Shown: positions 1-11,349 of the stretch, piece by piece | Layout: each line of letters opens with the position of its first letter | Numbering within the stretch: the first letter of the stretch is position 1 | NCBI GenBank assembly: GCA_029582165.1 | Contig: CM055880.1 | Span: 6,882,001 to 6,946,000 of the forward strand | Length of the DNA: 64,000 nt | Source of the DNA: Portulaca oleracea | Taxonomy: Eukaryota; Streptophyta; Magnoliopsida; Caryophyllales; Portulacaceae | Direction: 5' to 3' | Notes under the pieces: model-generated | Databases searched by the model: none | What the model saw: the letters and a program-made list of their open reading frames with translations, nothing else | Told to the model about the DNA's origin: nothing | Made by a program: the position numbers and the translations under genes

Positions 1-593
1 CTCGAGCGGCGTGTCTTCTCGCCTTGGCGCCCGTGACAAGCGAGGCGAGAATGGTGGCTCGGCGAGCGAGGTTGCTTCGCGAGCACGCTTCGCGATTTTC
101 TGCCGACTTCAAATGCGCATAACTTCTTCATCCGAACTCCGCTTTAGGCGTAAGATATCGTTGGAAAGCTCTCGGTGTGTACTATAAGCTCCCAAAATTT
201 GAGCCTCATCGGAGTTGTATTGAAGGAGTTATGACCAAACGTGAAGGCGCGCGCATTTCCAACCTCGATCGCTTTCCCTGCAAGTTATTAACTTGGTTCC
301 GAGACTTGATACCAACACGCCTTCATTCCGGATGACCCAATCCGGTCCCAAGGCCTCCGAGGTCGTTGACAAGTCCCGAGCCTCTCCACTCCAACAAGGA
401 TGGCTCGCCGAGGCCACGCGTTAGTGTGATGCTCACCACCCCGCCTTTTGAAGGTGTATCGATTCCCGAAACGAGTGGGTGAGCGGTTTTAGTCCGGTGA
501 GGATGGATCGGGATTTCATCGATCTTATCTTTAACCGCAATCCCGGCTATGAAAGCTTGGCACCGATCCCGATACTGAACCCGATACGGTTCA
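1..593 (-). repeat. 3' LTR of the gag-only element (partial)
   Basis: Direct repeat of about 3361-3984. It begins at 593 with TGAACCG on the minus strand, directly after a purine tract. The remainder lies before base 1. Several one-base losses relative to the other LTR show independent decay. Confidence 0.75.
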
Positions 594-1456
594 TTCTCCC
601 CTTCTTGAAAAAGAGTTGCCCTCAACTCTTGAGAGTAAAAATCGAGGCCCTCTCCACCACTTGGCACCCTAGAGCTCCAAACATCCCGACCGCCATGAAC
701 AATCACACGAGGCACCCAACAAGCTTCGGAACCCACTATATATCCATCATCCAAATAAAAGAAGCAGGTTGGAGGCTTGTTTTGTGGAGGTGAAGGGTTA
801 AGGGATGGAAAAGGGAATTTTTGTGGTGTTTGGGAACTCTCATTCTCACTTGGGTCGCTACAAGGTAATGACAAAGCCAAAAGTAGCTCGTCCTCACCAA
901 GAGCGCACTCTTCCCGTGTTCCGCTCAATATGAGAAGGTTCTTCAACTCACTTCCCACCCAGGTTTTATTTTTATGTAGGGTTAAGGGATTCATGCACTC
1001 AAGTCCAAGTAATTGATCTTTGCTCAACACACAATGCCACGAACATTGCACACCAAATTTCCAATAACACTCATTCAATGACAAATCCTCAAATAACCAA
1101 TGTCGACCAAACAACATGTATGACTCGTTCAAAAAGTTCATGACACAACGACCAATATACGAGCAATATTCATCGAAGGACGACACAATTGAAAAGCTCA
1201 AAAACTTAGGTTGAACTAGAATCAAGACATCTTCAATTCCAAATTCGCCACTAAACACCAAACGGACAACAAGATTCTTAGTATGCCACTCAAAACATTG
1301 GGAATTTTCAACCGGGGACTTCACATGCTCATCATGCAACTTATCTCGCCAACAAACTTCATCAAACAACCAATGTCTCCCAAATATCATGCACGACTCA
1401 CCCAAAGACTCTACACCACATCGTACATCTTTCAAGCATGATTCAATAATTTTCAA
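323..1456 (-). CDS. Unrecognised retroelement-internal ORF running into the 3' LTR
   Basis: An open frame of about 377 codons between the Gag remnant and the 3' LTR. Its last 90 or so codons lie inside the LTR. I do not recognise a domain. It contains two imperfect copies of a phrase, GESCMIFGRHWLFDEVCW and NESYMLFGRHWLFEDLSL, so part of it may have arisen by duplication. The first codon of the open frame is TTG, and the true frame probably came from upstream through a one-base frameshift near 1470. It may be an additional open frame of a non-autonomous lineage or the distorted C-terminal part of Gag. It is most likely not a host gene. Confidence 0.4.
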   Translation of the reverse strand: MKIIESCLKDVRCGVESLGESCMIFGRHWLFDEVCWRDKLHDEHVKSPVENSQCFEWHTKNLVVRLVFSGEFGIEDVLILVQPKFLSFSIVSSFDEYCSYIGRCVMNFLNESYMLFGRHWLFEDLSLNECYWKFGVQCSWHCVLSKDQLLGLECMNPLTLHKNKTWVGSELKNLLILSGTREECALGEDELLLALSLPCSDPSENESSQTPQKFPFPSLNPSPPQNKPPTCFFYLDDGYIVGSEACWVPRVIVHGGRDVWSSRVPSGGEGLDFYSQELRATLFQEGENEPYRVQYRDRCQAFIAGIAVKDKIDEIPIHPHRTKTAHPLVSGIDTPSKGGVVSITLTRGLGEPSLLEWRGSGLVNDLGGLGTGLGHPE

Positions 1457-1897
1457 AGGAGAGTCTTCGGTTACCTTGTTCTTCCCATGGAGAAGAATTT
1501 GGGTGCCACGCGGAGGAAATGGGAGTCATCACCATGGTTGCTTAAGTCTTCGATTAGTGGCAATGATAAAACTAAAGGAGTCTCTTCGAGCCCTTTCAAC
1601 AATGTTGGGAGGGACTCAAAAGTAGTCATACCAAGAGAGATGTTGGAGTCAACTCTCATCGTTGCTAAACTCAACAATTGATGGATGTGAGATGAATGAA
1701 GGTGCTTCTTCTTGGAGATCTTCAACAAGGTGAGAGGAAGGGCAAGATCGACGTTCGCGTCCTTCTCCCGGCTCGAACTTTATCAAGATCACTATGTTCT
1801 TCAAGTAGCTCAAGAGGTTTCCCTTCAACGGCCCCAATGACAATAACCCCGTTCATTGACCTTTTCTCTTTCTCAACGTTTTTCTCTTCAACACCTT

Positions 1898-2335
1898 CTA
1901 CCATGTCACCTGTATGCTCTTCCGCACCAAAGGATTCTTGATCAGTTTCAACCATAGCCATTGTTGGACATCGCAAAGAATCGTGTCCCACACGCCGACA
2001 TTTGACACACTTCCGACGCGACGGCCGTTAGCGGGAATAGTAAAATGGCTCCTCAATAGTGTCCGTCGACGATGGCGTCGGCAATTTCTATCATCGCCAC
2101 CGACTCGTAGGAGGGTGGAGGACGGATAGGACTTGGCGAGTCTCCGACGTTCATCTCGGGATGGAACTTGATGCTCTGGGGCGAGGTTGTCCAACCGCGT
2201 TACAATGGCATCAAGGGTACGATTAATGGTGGAGAACCGTTCGTCATGGGTGGCAAGTCGGTTCTCGATAGCCCGAAGTCGACGGCTACTCTGGTGGCTT
2301 GAATTACCTCGATTGGAACCATTGTGACCATCCAT
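1898..2335 (-). pseudogene. Decayed Gag of the gag-only element, with CCHC zinc knuckle
   Basis: Translation from the ATG at 2335 gives MDGHNGSNRGNSSHQSSRRL followed by a short predicted coiled coil (IENRLATHDERF, LDAIVTRLDNLA). This is the usual start of a plant Ty3/gypsy Gag. The central capsid domain is missing. After a frame change a zinc knuckle is readable at 2009-1968, CVKCRRVGHDSLRC, fitting CX2CX4HX4C. The open frames that follow (down to about 1470) are in mixed frames, so no full Gag is encoded. The recognised family features are the coiled coil and the knuckle; the assignment to gypsy is inference. Confidence 0.6.
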
Positions 2336-2670
2336 TTCGAGGGAAAGGTATGGGACGGATTGTGTTTGGGATATTTTTGTGGAGTTTGGGGGGTTTTCTT
2401 GTAGTTGGCTTGTGTTTGGCTAAGGGTTCTTTGTGTTTTTCTCACTTGGGCATTTTATCGAACACCTTGTGTGCACAAATTTTCCAACTCTTCCTCAAGC
2501 TCCAATATGCATCAAAATCAACAAACACAATAGCAATAACAATTTCTCCAACACACTTGGAGTCACAAGGGATGGGGAACACCAATATTTCAATCAAAAT
2601 ACAAAAATCCAACAATAGAGAACTACTAGTATGAACAATGGAAAAAACTCAAGCTAGATGAAAAACCTTG

Positions 2671-2685
2671 AGCTCTGATACCAAA
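2671..2685 (-). other. Primer-binding site (initiator tRNA-Met complement)
   Basis: The minus strand reads TGGTATCAGAGCT two bases after the LTR end. This is the standard plant retrotransposon primer site for initiator tRNA-Met. It fixes the LTR boundary and the orientation of the element. Confidence 0.85.
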
Positions 2686-3984
2686 TGGAGCGTGGCGCGA
2701 TGGGAAAGATTGTAGACTTAGCTTGAGTTGTTGTTGTAGAAGAAATGAGAGAAATCCATAAACAATAGAATAAGGGGAGAAAGATGAACATCTCAATCAC
2801 CCATGCTTGAACTTCTCAACAATAGCCTTGAACTTGAATAATAACAAGATTAATAACCAAAATCAACCAATATCAATAACCTTGAACACCAAAGGGATTG
2901 GATAAGACCTTGGATAAAGGAGATTCCACCACCAAAGGCCTAACACCCCACCATGACCATCATAAAGGAAGAATCCACCAAATGATCAATAAAGGAATGA
3001 CTAGAAACACCACCATTAATCAATGGATAAAGTAATCTAGATTTTGAGAGAAAACTTAGGGAAACCCTAACCAATGCATAAGCATTTTCATAATTCATCA
3101 AAAAGCTACCTGGAAAAAATGAGATAACAAGCTATTTATAATAAACTAGGAATTAGGCTAAAACAGGGCAAAAATGACGGAAAAACGCGTCCGACCAGAA
3201 GAGCGGCTCGGGCGAGCAGATGGGTGGCTCGCGGTGCCGCCTTCGACCGCCTTCGCCTGTCGGCCAAGATGGGTCGCGGCGCGACGTATCGCCGTTTCGG
3301 CGAGCGAAAGCTTTCGGCGAGCGGCCGTCTGTCCGCTGGGCGTAAAGGTGGCTCGGGCGAGCCACGGGTGGCTCGCGAAAGGTGTCTTCGTTCGCTGGGC
3401 GCCCGTGACAAATGAGCAGAATGGTGGCTCTGGCGAGCACAGTTGGCTCGGCGAGCCACGCTCGGCGCTTTTCCGCCGACTTCAAATGCGCATAACTTCT
3501 TCATCCGAACTCCGTTTTAGGCCCGTAAGATATCGTTGGAAAGCTCTCAGTGTGTACTATAAGCTCCCAAAATTTGAGCCTCATCGGAGTTGTATTGAAG
3601 GAGTTATGACCCGAAACGTGAAGGCGCGCGCATTTCCAACCTCTGATCGCCTTCCCCCTTGCAAGTTATTAACTTGGTTACTTCCGAGACTTGATACCAA
3701 CACGCCCTTCATTCCCGGGATGACCCAATCCGGTCCCAAGGCCTCCGAGGTCGTTGACAAGTCCCGAGCCTCTCCTTACTCCAACAAGGATGGCTCGCCG
3801 AGGCCACGTTAGTGTGATGCTCACCACCCCGCCTTTTGTAAAGGTGTATCGATTCCTGAAAACGAGTGGGTGAGCGGTTTTAGTCCGGTGATGATGGATC
3901 GGGATTTCATCGATCTTATCTTTAACCGCAATCCCGGCTATGAAAGCTTGGCACCGATCCCGATACTGAACCCGATACGGTTCA
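2686..3984 (-). repeat. 5' LTR of the gag-only element
   Basis: It is bounded by TG and CA on the minus strand and abuts the primer-binding site at its low-coordinate end. The first part (3984 down to about 3361) matches 593-1. The segment 3180-3480 is strikingly GC-rich, with repeated GGTGGCTCGG/GCGAGC words. That creates spurious open frames on both strands, including one of 212 codons on the plus strand, which I do not consider genes. Confidence 0.75.
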
Positions 3985-6430
3985 GGTACCTTTTCTGTCG
4001 GGAAAATCGGAAATATTTTTTGTTAGACGGTATGCTGTCTTGTTAGCATTGGCATTCTGTTCCTAGATTTGTAGAGTAATTACTAAAGAGCAAGTAGAGG
4101 AAAAATGGAAGGTATGCTGTGTTTTCTTTAATGTATTTTTGCTAGTCCAAATAAACCTTTCAAACAAAAGTGGCCTGCAAGTTTTGTCTCCTGTCAAGAT
4201 AAAGGGAGATATGGTTCCTTCTACTTACACCTGAGAACCCAGTAGAATGTATTCCAAGAATAATAACTTTTCTCCTTACCCTTAGACTAGACATAATTAA
4301 ACATGTTATGGTTGAGATGTAATCACAACTTGAAGAATGCTATACCAAGCAGAGGTATTAGCACGCAAAAGTGTCTAGTTTGTGCATAGTTTTCAGGATA
4401 ATATTTTCAATCCACCATGAAGAAAACAAAGGACATGTACACTCTGATTCACTTTTCCCTCAAATAGTCTATTGGTGTGCTCTAGTTCACATGTTCTTGT
4501 GACTCTGACTAAGGCAGAGAATGGTATATGAATTCAATTCTTGACAATATGATGCCTCCGAAAGACTCTTCTTGACAATGTAATTTTAGCCAATACTTCT
4601 GGGATTCAAGGGATGCAATCGACAGATCATGAGTGAAAGCCGGATACTTTTGTCCACTCCCTTAGTTGCCAAGAAAACACACTTAGGAGTTTGCTTACCT
4701 TGGATTACTACGATGTAAAGCAAAAGATCCGAATTATGCTCCACTATCTTTATTTTTCTCTTTCTCCAGAAAAGCTTGTATGAGCCATCTATATTGAACC
4801 TTTATTAACTACTTACCCACATTTATTATTACTACTTACTTGAATTTACCTAACTTACATCAGATTAGGGTGGGCATTGGTTTGACTTTATTCTGACTTT
4901 CAGTTAAAGGAGTCTCTGTGTAGTGTTATTTACCAGTTCATTAGGCAAGAAGTCTGAGTGTCTGACAGATATTTACTGATTGCAGGGCACCAGTGCTGCA
5001 TCAGAATATGGAGCCTGCAATCCTGGCAACCAAACCAACTAAACGCCTTCACAAATCACAGCATCACTCGTCCGTCACTGAGACCAACAGTATGAATTAT
5101 CAGCACACTTTTATTAAATCCTTGTCATACCGAGACCTAAACCAAAGATTATCTCCATAGGAGGATTGCAAGTGTAGAAAACTTCATGTTTCCTGCTATG
5201 GTTTTTTCTACACTGTAAACCCTGAAATTAGCTTTATTAGACAATTTCCAGAAAAAAAGGACCACCGAGGTTCCCCTAATTCTCGCTTGCAAAATGGGTC
5301 CACGTAATTTTATAGCTAAAGTACCATACCATCATAATCACATACTTAAAAATTACTAGTTGCAGCAAAAAGATCATTCTTTTTGGGGCCGCCCTCTTTG
5401 TGATAGGGTATTATGCAGCATGTGTGTGAAATGAATAATATATTGATGTTTTAATTATAAATGGTAGTCATATAGACCGAGCTTGGGTCATAGTTATCAT
5501 GAATGCCTTCTTGGGGGGTCGTTTTGGGATGTGGATCAATAGTTTTTGCTCAAATTTACTTCAATTTTGGTTTCTGAATGAGGATCACAGGCTTATACAG
5601 TGAGCTTAGTAACAACTACCATTTGTGTGTTGGGTGGGTGAAAATAGTGTCCATCTTATTTGGTTTGAACTGGTTCTTTGTTATATCTGATACAATGCTT
5701 CTTGAATTGGTTGGGTGGTTTGGTGTGGTTGATGACAGGTCAAATCATCAATAGTTCAATATAAGTAAGTTTTGAGTGGCACAGAATTTATTATCATCAA
5801 ATAAAGCTTGCTTTGTAAATGTAGAAAACCCATTGTGGTTTTCACTTTTCACTAATGAACCAATGTTACTCAACTCTTGGTAAAAAGGGGGGGGGGGGGG
5901 TGTTAACGTAACCAATCAAGTTTCTAGTTCAACTCAACTTGAATTATATTTGCTTAATAATCCGTTGCAGACCTGTGAATTTGGGTGGGTCGGGTCGGGT
6001 TTGGTATGCCCTATATTCCGGGTTTGTTATATTTCAAGTTTGAAAAACCGGGTCGGTTTCGGATCGAGTCAACTTTTGCTGGGACTAATCACATGGTATT
6101 GTTAACCCTGTTTTAATATTGCCCAGACTTTCTAAGTGTTTAGATACCTAAAACTATTGAAACCCAGTGCAGCAGTGCTTTTGCTTTTTCAGAGCTTCGA
6201 GCCTTCAACTACTACTACCACATTACAAAAAATAAATACCAAGGAAATATTAAATAAGACAAAAAGAAAGAACAATTATAGTTTTCTTCAATCCTTAACA
6301 TGATTACGTCCACTAAGAGTGGCAGATAATCATCTGTTTATCAAGTCTAAATTTTACTTTTGCTTCTCAATTCTAATTGGTTTTGTCTATTAACCTCATA
6401 TTTTATTGGTTTGTGCCTTTCCCCCCCCTA
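3985..6430. other. Intergenic DNA, no complete gene
   Basis: AT-rich sequence with no open frame of note. It holds a possible terminal exon (see 4986-5042), a run of about 13 G at 5887-5899 and a short degenerate GGGTCGGGT-type repeat at about 5980-6070 that resembles other decayed repeats in this window. Confidence 0.5.
4986..5042 (+). pseudogene. Possible terminal exon of a truncated gene
   Basis: A good acceptor (TTTACTGATTGCAG) is followed by a short coding-like stretch that ends in TAA at 5040-5042 (TSAASEYGACNPGNQTN). No matching upstream exon was found before the LTR element at 3984. It may be the last exon of a gene cut off by that insertion, or chance. I do not recognise the peptide. 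Confidence 0.2.
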
Positions 6431-6525
6431 AATATTTTTATTGGTTTTACTATCTACAGGCCCCACCAAATCTATTTTCTCTACTCTTCTCCTGGCGTTT
6501 CGGACTTGTGAAAATGGGAGGAAAT

Positions 6526-6670
6526 TGTTGAGTTGTCCCACATCGGCCTTTGACACCCATATTGTGGTGTTTATAATGGCTTGGGTGCCTCAACCTCCTA
6601 AGCTAGCTTTTGGGGTTGAATTGGGCTCTAGTCCATTATTTCACAGAAACGAGGAGAGAGAGTGTGTGGG
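6526..6670 (+). repeat. Probable solo-LTR fragment
   Basis: It begins TGTTGAGTTGTCCCACATCG and contains GCTAGCTTTTGGGGTTGAATTGG. Both phrases are characteristic of a widespread class of plant LTRs. No primer site or second copy is seen nearby, and the right end is uncertain. Confidence 0.4.
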
Positions 6671-7725
6671 GCCCCTAGATGAAATCTTTTCTACATTTGA
6701 AAATTGTTTTTCGAGATTTAGAGATAACCAAGACTAACTTAACCTCATAATTAATCACTAATAAAAAATTACTGCTCAATCTCAACTTGCTTGTGCACAG
6801 TGTTAAGGCTATTCAACTACCCTTCTCCCTATACAAGGCTCTCCATAATTCGTATAACCATTTTGCAATTAAATTGGGGTGTTCATCATGACCGTAGAAA
6901 TTATTGTGCAAGAACTAACTTAAACAAAAGTTTAAGCTCACGATTGAAGGCTCAACAATGATTTTGTACCCATAACAATTACAGCCAGAGAGTTGTAAAC
7001 TTGACCTTAAAAGCCAAAGATAAGTCGACAAATATAATTCTTTTTCAAATAAAGGGTAAACAATTTAATTCACTGGGCCTATCTCAAAGGTCACTACTGG
7101 CAAACTTTACATATTGAAAATAATAAGGGATAAGTGCCAAATTGCGTTCAACAAGTATGACTCATCAACTCTAAAAATATCCGCATGAGCTGTGATTCCC
7201 TGATATTACCCATGTATACCTTCCATATTCCACAAGCATGTCTTCATGCTTAACACATTACCTATCAAATCATAATTAGAATATCAACCCAACACCGCAC
7301 AAACTCATCCCCTTGCATTAGGACAACTCCTCGAAAGGGATTCATGGTCTAAACTTATAATTTTTGGACACGATCCATACTGCGTAAGTATTTTATACGG
7401 GGTACATAATGAGAATCGTCTAAGTGTTGAGTGTTGGACAAGAGAACTAGATACTGAATGAATGAAGAGACTAAATGATAGTTCTGAAGTACCCTCAAGC
7501 AATTTGATCAGTCTCATTTGGAACCTAGCTGCTTTTTTGCCCCAAGTACAAGGATTCCAGTGCCAAAAGAATTCCCACCTACAATTTTCATTTTCATGTA
7601 ATTATGTCTAATGATGAAGATGTCTTACCCAAACCCCAAAAAACAAGCCAAAAGAAAGGTGGCCTACTTTGAATAAGCTTCTCTTTTACCTTTTTCCTTA
7701 GCTTGAATTAATATTTGAACCCATC
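6671..7725. other. Intergenic DNA upstream of the amino-acid transporter
   Basis: No gene is recognised. A stretch near 6925-6990 resembles, in reverse, the short TRIM-type LTR found at 27732 and 11050. The last 100 bases are the transporter promoter. Confidence 0.4.
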
Positions 7726-7731
7726 AACCAC

Positions 7732-7738
7732 TATAAAA
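7732..7738 (+). promoter_or_regulatory. Candidate TATA box of the LHT gene
   Basis: TATAAAA lies 94 bases upstream of the start codon at 7826, in a usual position for a plant core promoter with a short 5' leader. Confidence 0.4.
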
Positions 7739-7825
7739 CACTTGCTTACCTACTGAACATGCAATTAAGGTGATCACTGCATTAGCATTTGTGGTTGTCT
7801 CTTCTAATTCCGGAGCTCAGTGCAG

Positions 7826-10800
7826 ATGGTTTCAACAACCCTTCAACCTCCTAAGCCTAAGGTACTTGTAATTGTGATTCGTTACACGTAAAACTTAACT
7901 GATATTTCACGAGTTTAGTTTAACATGCGTAAAAAACAATGGCAGGAAGTTTTCTCAACCCAAGAATGGGAAGAAACCGGTCCTCCTCGTCGAGCCAAAT
8001 GGTGGTACTCCACTTTCCATACTGTCACCGCCATGGTTGGTGCGGGTGTTCTCAGCCTTCCTTATGTTATGGCTTACTTGGGATGGTAAACTTTCCAAAT
8101 CTTTCAACTTAAGTGTTCTTTTTTTTTTTCCCGTGTAAGGGTTGGAATTGTACATAGCAAATAGCTTATCTGGTTTGAGTTTAAAGGTCAATCTACTGTC
8201 TGTTTTGGTCAGGAATGTACTCATTTTGAGTTTCATATCACACATAGCTTGCCAAGAAATTCCATCATTTTTGGGGCCATACATATCTCAACTCGAAGAA
8301 TAAGTTTTAGTTCAAAATAAAGTTCAGAAAAAAACTAAGTTTGGAATAATTTCAGTTAATAAGTTATGCAAAAATCTTTCACAAAAGGTTCAGAGTAAGT
8401 TCATGAAGTTAAGTTCCAAATAAGTTTTGGTTCAGAATAAGTTCAGCCAATTGTGTTAGGGACCAAGCCAGTATCAAGCCTATTTTCACATGTAGCTTTA
8501 ATCCATTTGTGTCAAATAACCAAATATAGTTAAGTTTTCTCAGGTTTTAGATAAGACATGTACTTTTCCGAAAAAAAGCTTGCAACTGATGGATGTGTAT
8601 GTATCACAGGGGACCGGGGACAGTAGTCATGATCCTGTCGTGGTGTATAACACTGCACACCATGTGGCAAATGATCCAGCTTCACGAGTGCGTCCCCGGG
8701 ACCCGGTTTGACCGGTACAATGACCTCGGAAAGTACGCGTTTGGTCCGAAACTGGGCCCGTGGGTGGTGCTCCCACAGCAGCTGGTTGTCCAGGTGGGTT
8801 GTGACATAGTCTACATGGTGACTGGTGGCAAGTGTCTGAAGAAGTTTATGGAGATAGCCTGCACTAGTTGCTTCAGACTGAAGCAGTCTTATTGGATCAT
8901 CATCTTTGGATCGTTGCAGTTCTTTCTGTCTCAACTCCCAAACTTTAATTCAGTCTCTGGGGTCTCGTTGGCTGCTGCTGTCATGTCCCTCAGGTAAGAC
9001 TCTCATTTTAGAATCTGCTCAAGTCTGGCTATCTAAATAACAGTTTAAGATGATCTTTTAGAAAAAAAAAATGTAACACAAAAAGTCAGCACCATTGCAC
9101 CAATGTATCATATGAGTAATCAAGCATCTGTTGGAGAATTTGTCTATGATCAAGTCTACAAATTTGTCACTTCTACATATCTCTGTTAAAGAATTTGCAT
9201 TTGTCACTTAATTAGAAAGCTCACTGGACATATTTCTGAGAATCAGTTTCAATTCAGTGGAAATGTCAGACAAAAAATGTCAGATGGGGAAAAATGAATG
9301 TTTACATAATTACATGTGACCGATTTGAATCACTAAAATAGATTTGTTTCAGAAGTTAATATAGGTAATGCTAATTCTGATAACGTCTGTAACTTTTACA
9401 TGATTACATCCACGACGTTTCAGATTGACTTACCAACTGTAGGATGATACATCAACACAGACTGACATTTTCACAAAATTTACCCGTTAAAAACACACGC
9501 GCACATACAAGCACAGTGTCCTGCAGATACTCGTTAATAGCCAAACACTAATCCTGATTTCCTAACCGGGTTAAATAACTAATTGCAGTTACTCAACCAT
9601 AGCATGGGTGGGGTGCTTGACCAAGGGTCAGATAGAGACCGTAAGCTACAGTTACAAGCACACAAGCACCCTGGATTTCATGTTCCGGGTGTTCAATGCC
9701 CTGGGTCAGGTCTCATTTGCTTACGCAGGACATGCGGTTGCCCTAGAAATCCAAGCCACAATCCCTTCCACCCCAGACAAACCCTCGAGGGTGCCTATGT
9801 GGAAGGGTGCCCTGGGAGCTTACTTCATCAATGCCCTTTGCTATTTCCCCGTGGCCTTCATCGGGTACTGGGCTTTCGGTCAAGATGTCGATGACAATGT
9901 CTTGGTGGCACTTCGTCGCCCTGCTTGGCTTATCGCCTCTGCTAATTTGATGGTTGTCATCCATGTCATTGGCAGCTACCAGGTGAGGTTACTCAGTGTT
10001 TCGTGCTACTTTGGTGTTCTTTTGTTTGTGGCTTCAAGGTTTGGGTCTTATAAATGGATCATTCGGTATTGAACTGTAGAGGTCAGGTTAAGATCCTATT
10101 GTCATAGTTGAAAGAGTCGACATGTTAAGAACTGCATTTGTTAACACAATTGGCTAATGTGATCACAATATTACTCGCAAATTACACTTAATTTTATAGA
10201 ATGGTTGTGTGCAATTTTTGGAAATTGGATCCAATCAGGGTTGAAATTGTCTAAAGACACTAAAGTTTCTGACCAGATAGTCAAATATGATAGTATTTTA
10301 GGGCAGACTGAACTAGAAATTATTGTGAGCTTATGGTTGAAGGCACGGTGATGGTTTTATACTCTTAACAATTATGACAGTAGAAATGGGAGGAGCATCT
10401 CTTTGTCAAATATGATAGTATTTTGGGACGGGCCAAAATGGAAATTATGACAGTAAAACTAGGACGGGAAGTATTCTTTTTGCTCTACTTTATGCTTTCT
10501 AAGAATTTACATGGGAGTGTATGTGTATCTGCAGGTGTATGCAATGCCAGTGTTTGATTTACTAGAAAGATTGATGCAGAAAAGGCTAAATTTCCCTCCA
10601 GGAACTGCACTCCGACTCATCACTCGAACTGCCTATGTTGGTGAGTTCCTCTTTCATAGATCGACCATTCGAGATTTTTGAAATATTGAATGAATATTTG
10701 TTCAATTGCTTCTTAATGCTGCTGCATATGTTTTGTTTATATAGCAATTACATTGTTCATTGGAGTGACCTTCCCTTTCTTTGGGGATCTTCTTGGCTTC

Positions 10801-11349
10801 TTTGGAGGTTTCGGGTTTGCTCCAACTTCATACTTTGTAAGTACTTATATATATATATACACACCTTCTTCCTCCAAATACATGTCAGCAAGAAGTAATT
10901 TCTGGACTGTATCTGAGGGATTATTATTTATTTTGCAGCTTCCTAGCATTATATGGCTCATCATCAAGAAACCAAAGAGATTCAGTCTCTCCTGGCTCAT
11001 CAATTGGGTATTTTTCATTTCCACCGCTACTTCGATTCTTTATGATTGTTACAGTATAATAAAACCATTCTTGGGCCGTCTATCACCAGCTTAAGTTTTT
11101 GGTTGAGTTGGTTTTTGCACTTAGACGTGACAAAACTTGCTCATTTCCATCGATCCTTTTTTAGTTAATTCAAGTTACTATGTTCTTTCTGACTTCAAAT
11201 TTAGCTAGCTAATCTCTTTGGTGTTGTCTCCTTTCGATCTTTTCTTGCAGTTTTGCATCATCATAGGGGTGTTCATAATGATAGCATCAACAGTTGGTGG
11301 GTTGAGGAACATCATCATAGACTCCTCCACATATCGGTTCTACACTTGA
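7826..11349 (+). CDS. LHT-type amino-acid/H+ symporter (lysine-histidine transporter family)
   Basis: Eight exons join in frame: 7826-7861, 7946-8085, 8610-8993, 9589-9982, 10535-10640, 10745-10836, 10939-11007 and 11251-11349, giving 439 aa (family members are about 440-450). All introns are GT-AG. The protein starts [15 protein letters not shown], then [20 protein letters not shown], the first membrane helix typical of the amino acid/auxin permease family. Other family phrases are [16 protein letters not shown] (exon 4), [18 protein letters not shown] across the exon 4/5 junction, and the end STYRFYT. Known LHT proteins are plasma-membrane, proton-coupled importers of neutral and acidic amino acids, with about ten helices; substrate range here is inferred. 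The closest type is LHT1/LHT8-like. No inactivating lesion is seen. Intron 2 (8086-8609) holds a loose repeat of AATAAGTTCAG words and intron 7 carries a TRIM-like LTR remnant. Confidence 0.93.
8288..8450 (+). repeat. Imperfect short repeat of AATAAGTTCAG words in LHT intron 2
   Basis: Phrases such as ATAAGTTTTAGTTCA, AAAGTTCAGA, AGTAAGTTCATG and AATAAGTTCAGCC recur about ten times. The spacing is irregular, so it is a degenerate repeat rather than a clean tandem array. Confidence 0.45.
11050..11116 (+). repeat. TRIM-like solo LTR remnant in LHT intron 7
   Basis: The sequence from TTACAGTATAATAAAACCATT to GGTTGAGTTGG matches the 5' LTR of the TRIM at 27732 (TAAAACCATTATTGG, CAGCTTAAGCTCTTGGTTGA) with scattered differences. 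There is no second copy beside it. Confidence 0.5.

Larger units (their letters stand above)
1..3984 (-). mobile_element. Gag-only (non-autonomous) LTR retrotransposon, 3' LTR cut by window start
   Basis: The element reads right to left. The 5' LTR is 2686-3984 and starts TGAACCG on the minus strand. It is followed by a primer-binding site complementary to initiator tRNA-Met, a gag-like region, a polypurine tract (594-606, AAGGGGAGAA type) and the first 593 bases of the 3' LTR. Positions 1-593 and about 3361-3984 are a direct repeat with many small indels, so the copy is old. The internal region is only about 2.1 kb. It has no protease, reverse transcriptase, RNase H or integrase, so the element must depend on a partner (LARD-like, probably Ty3/gypsy from its tRNA-Met site and CCHC Gag). 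The LTRs are about 1.3 kb with a GC-rich middle built from a GGTGGCTCGG-type motif. The target-site duplication cannot be checked because the far end is outside the window. Confidence 0.8.

Noticed and set aside
2671..2688. tRNA-Met gene
   Set aside because: Only the 12-14 bases complementary to the tRNA 3' end are present; it is a primer-binding site.
3174..3812. 212-codon plus-strand frame in the 5' LTR of the gag-only element
   Set aside because: It lies in a GC-rich LTR, is arginine-rich and low in complexity, and is opposite to the element's own direction.
8530..8997. Antisense frame of 134 codons over LHT exon 3
   Set aside because: The sense strand encodes a well-conserved transporter exon with good splice sites; the antisense has no signature.
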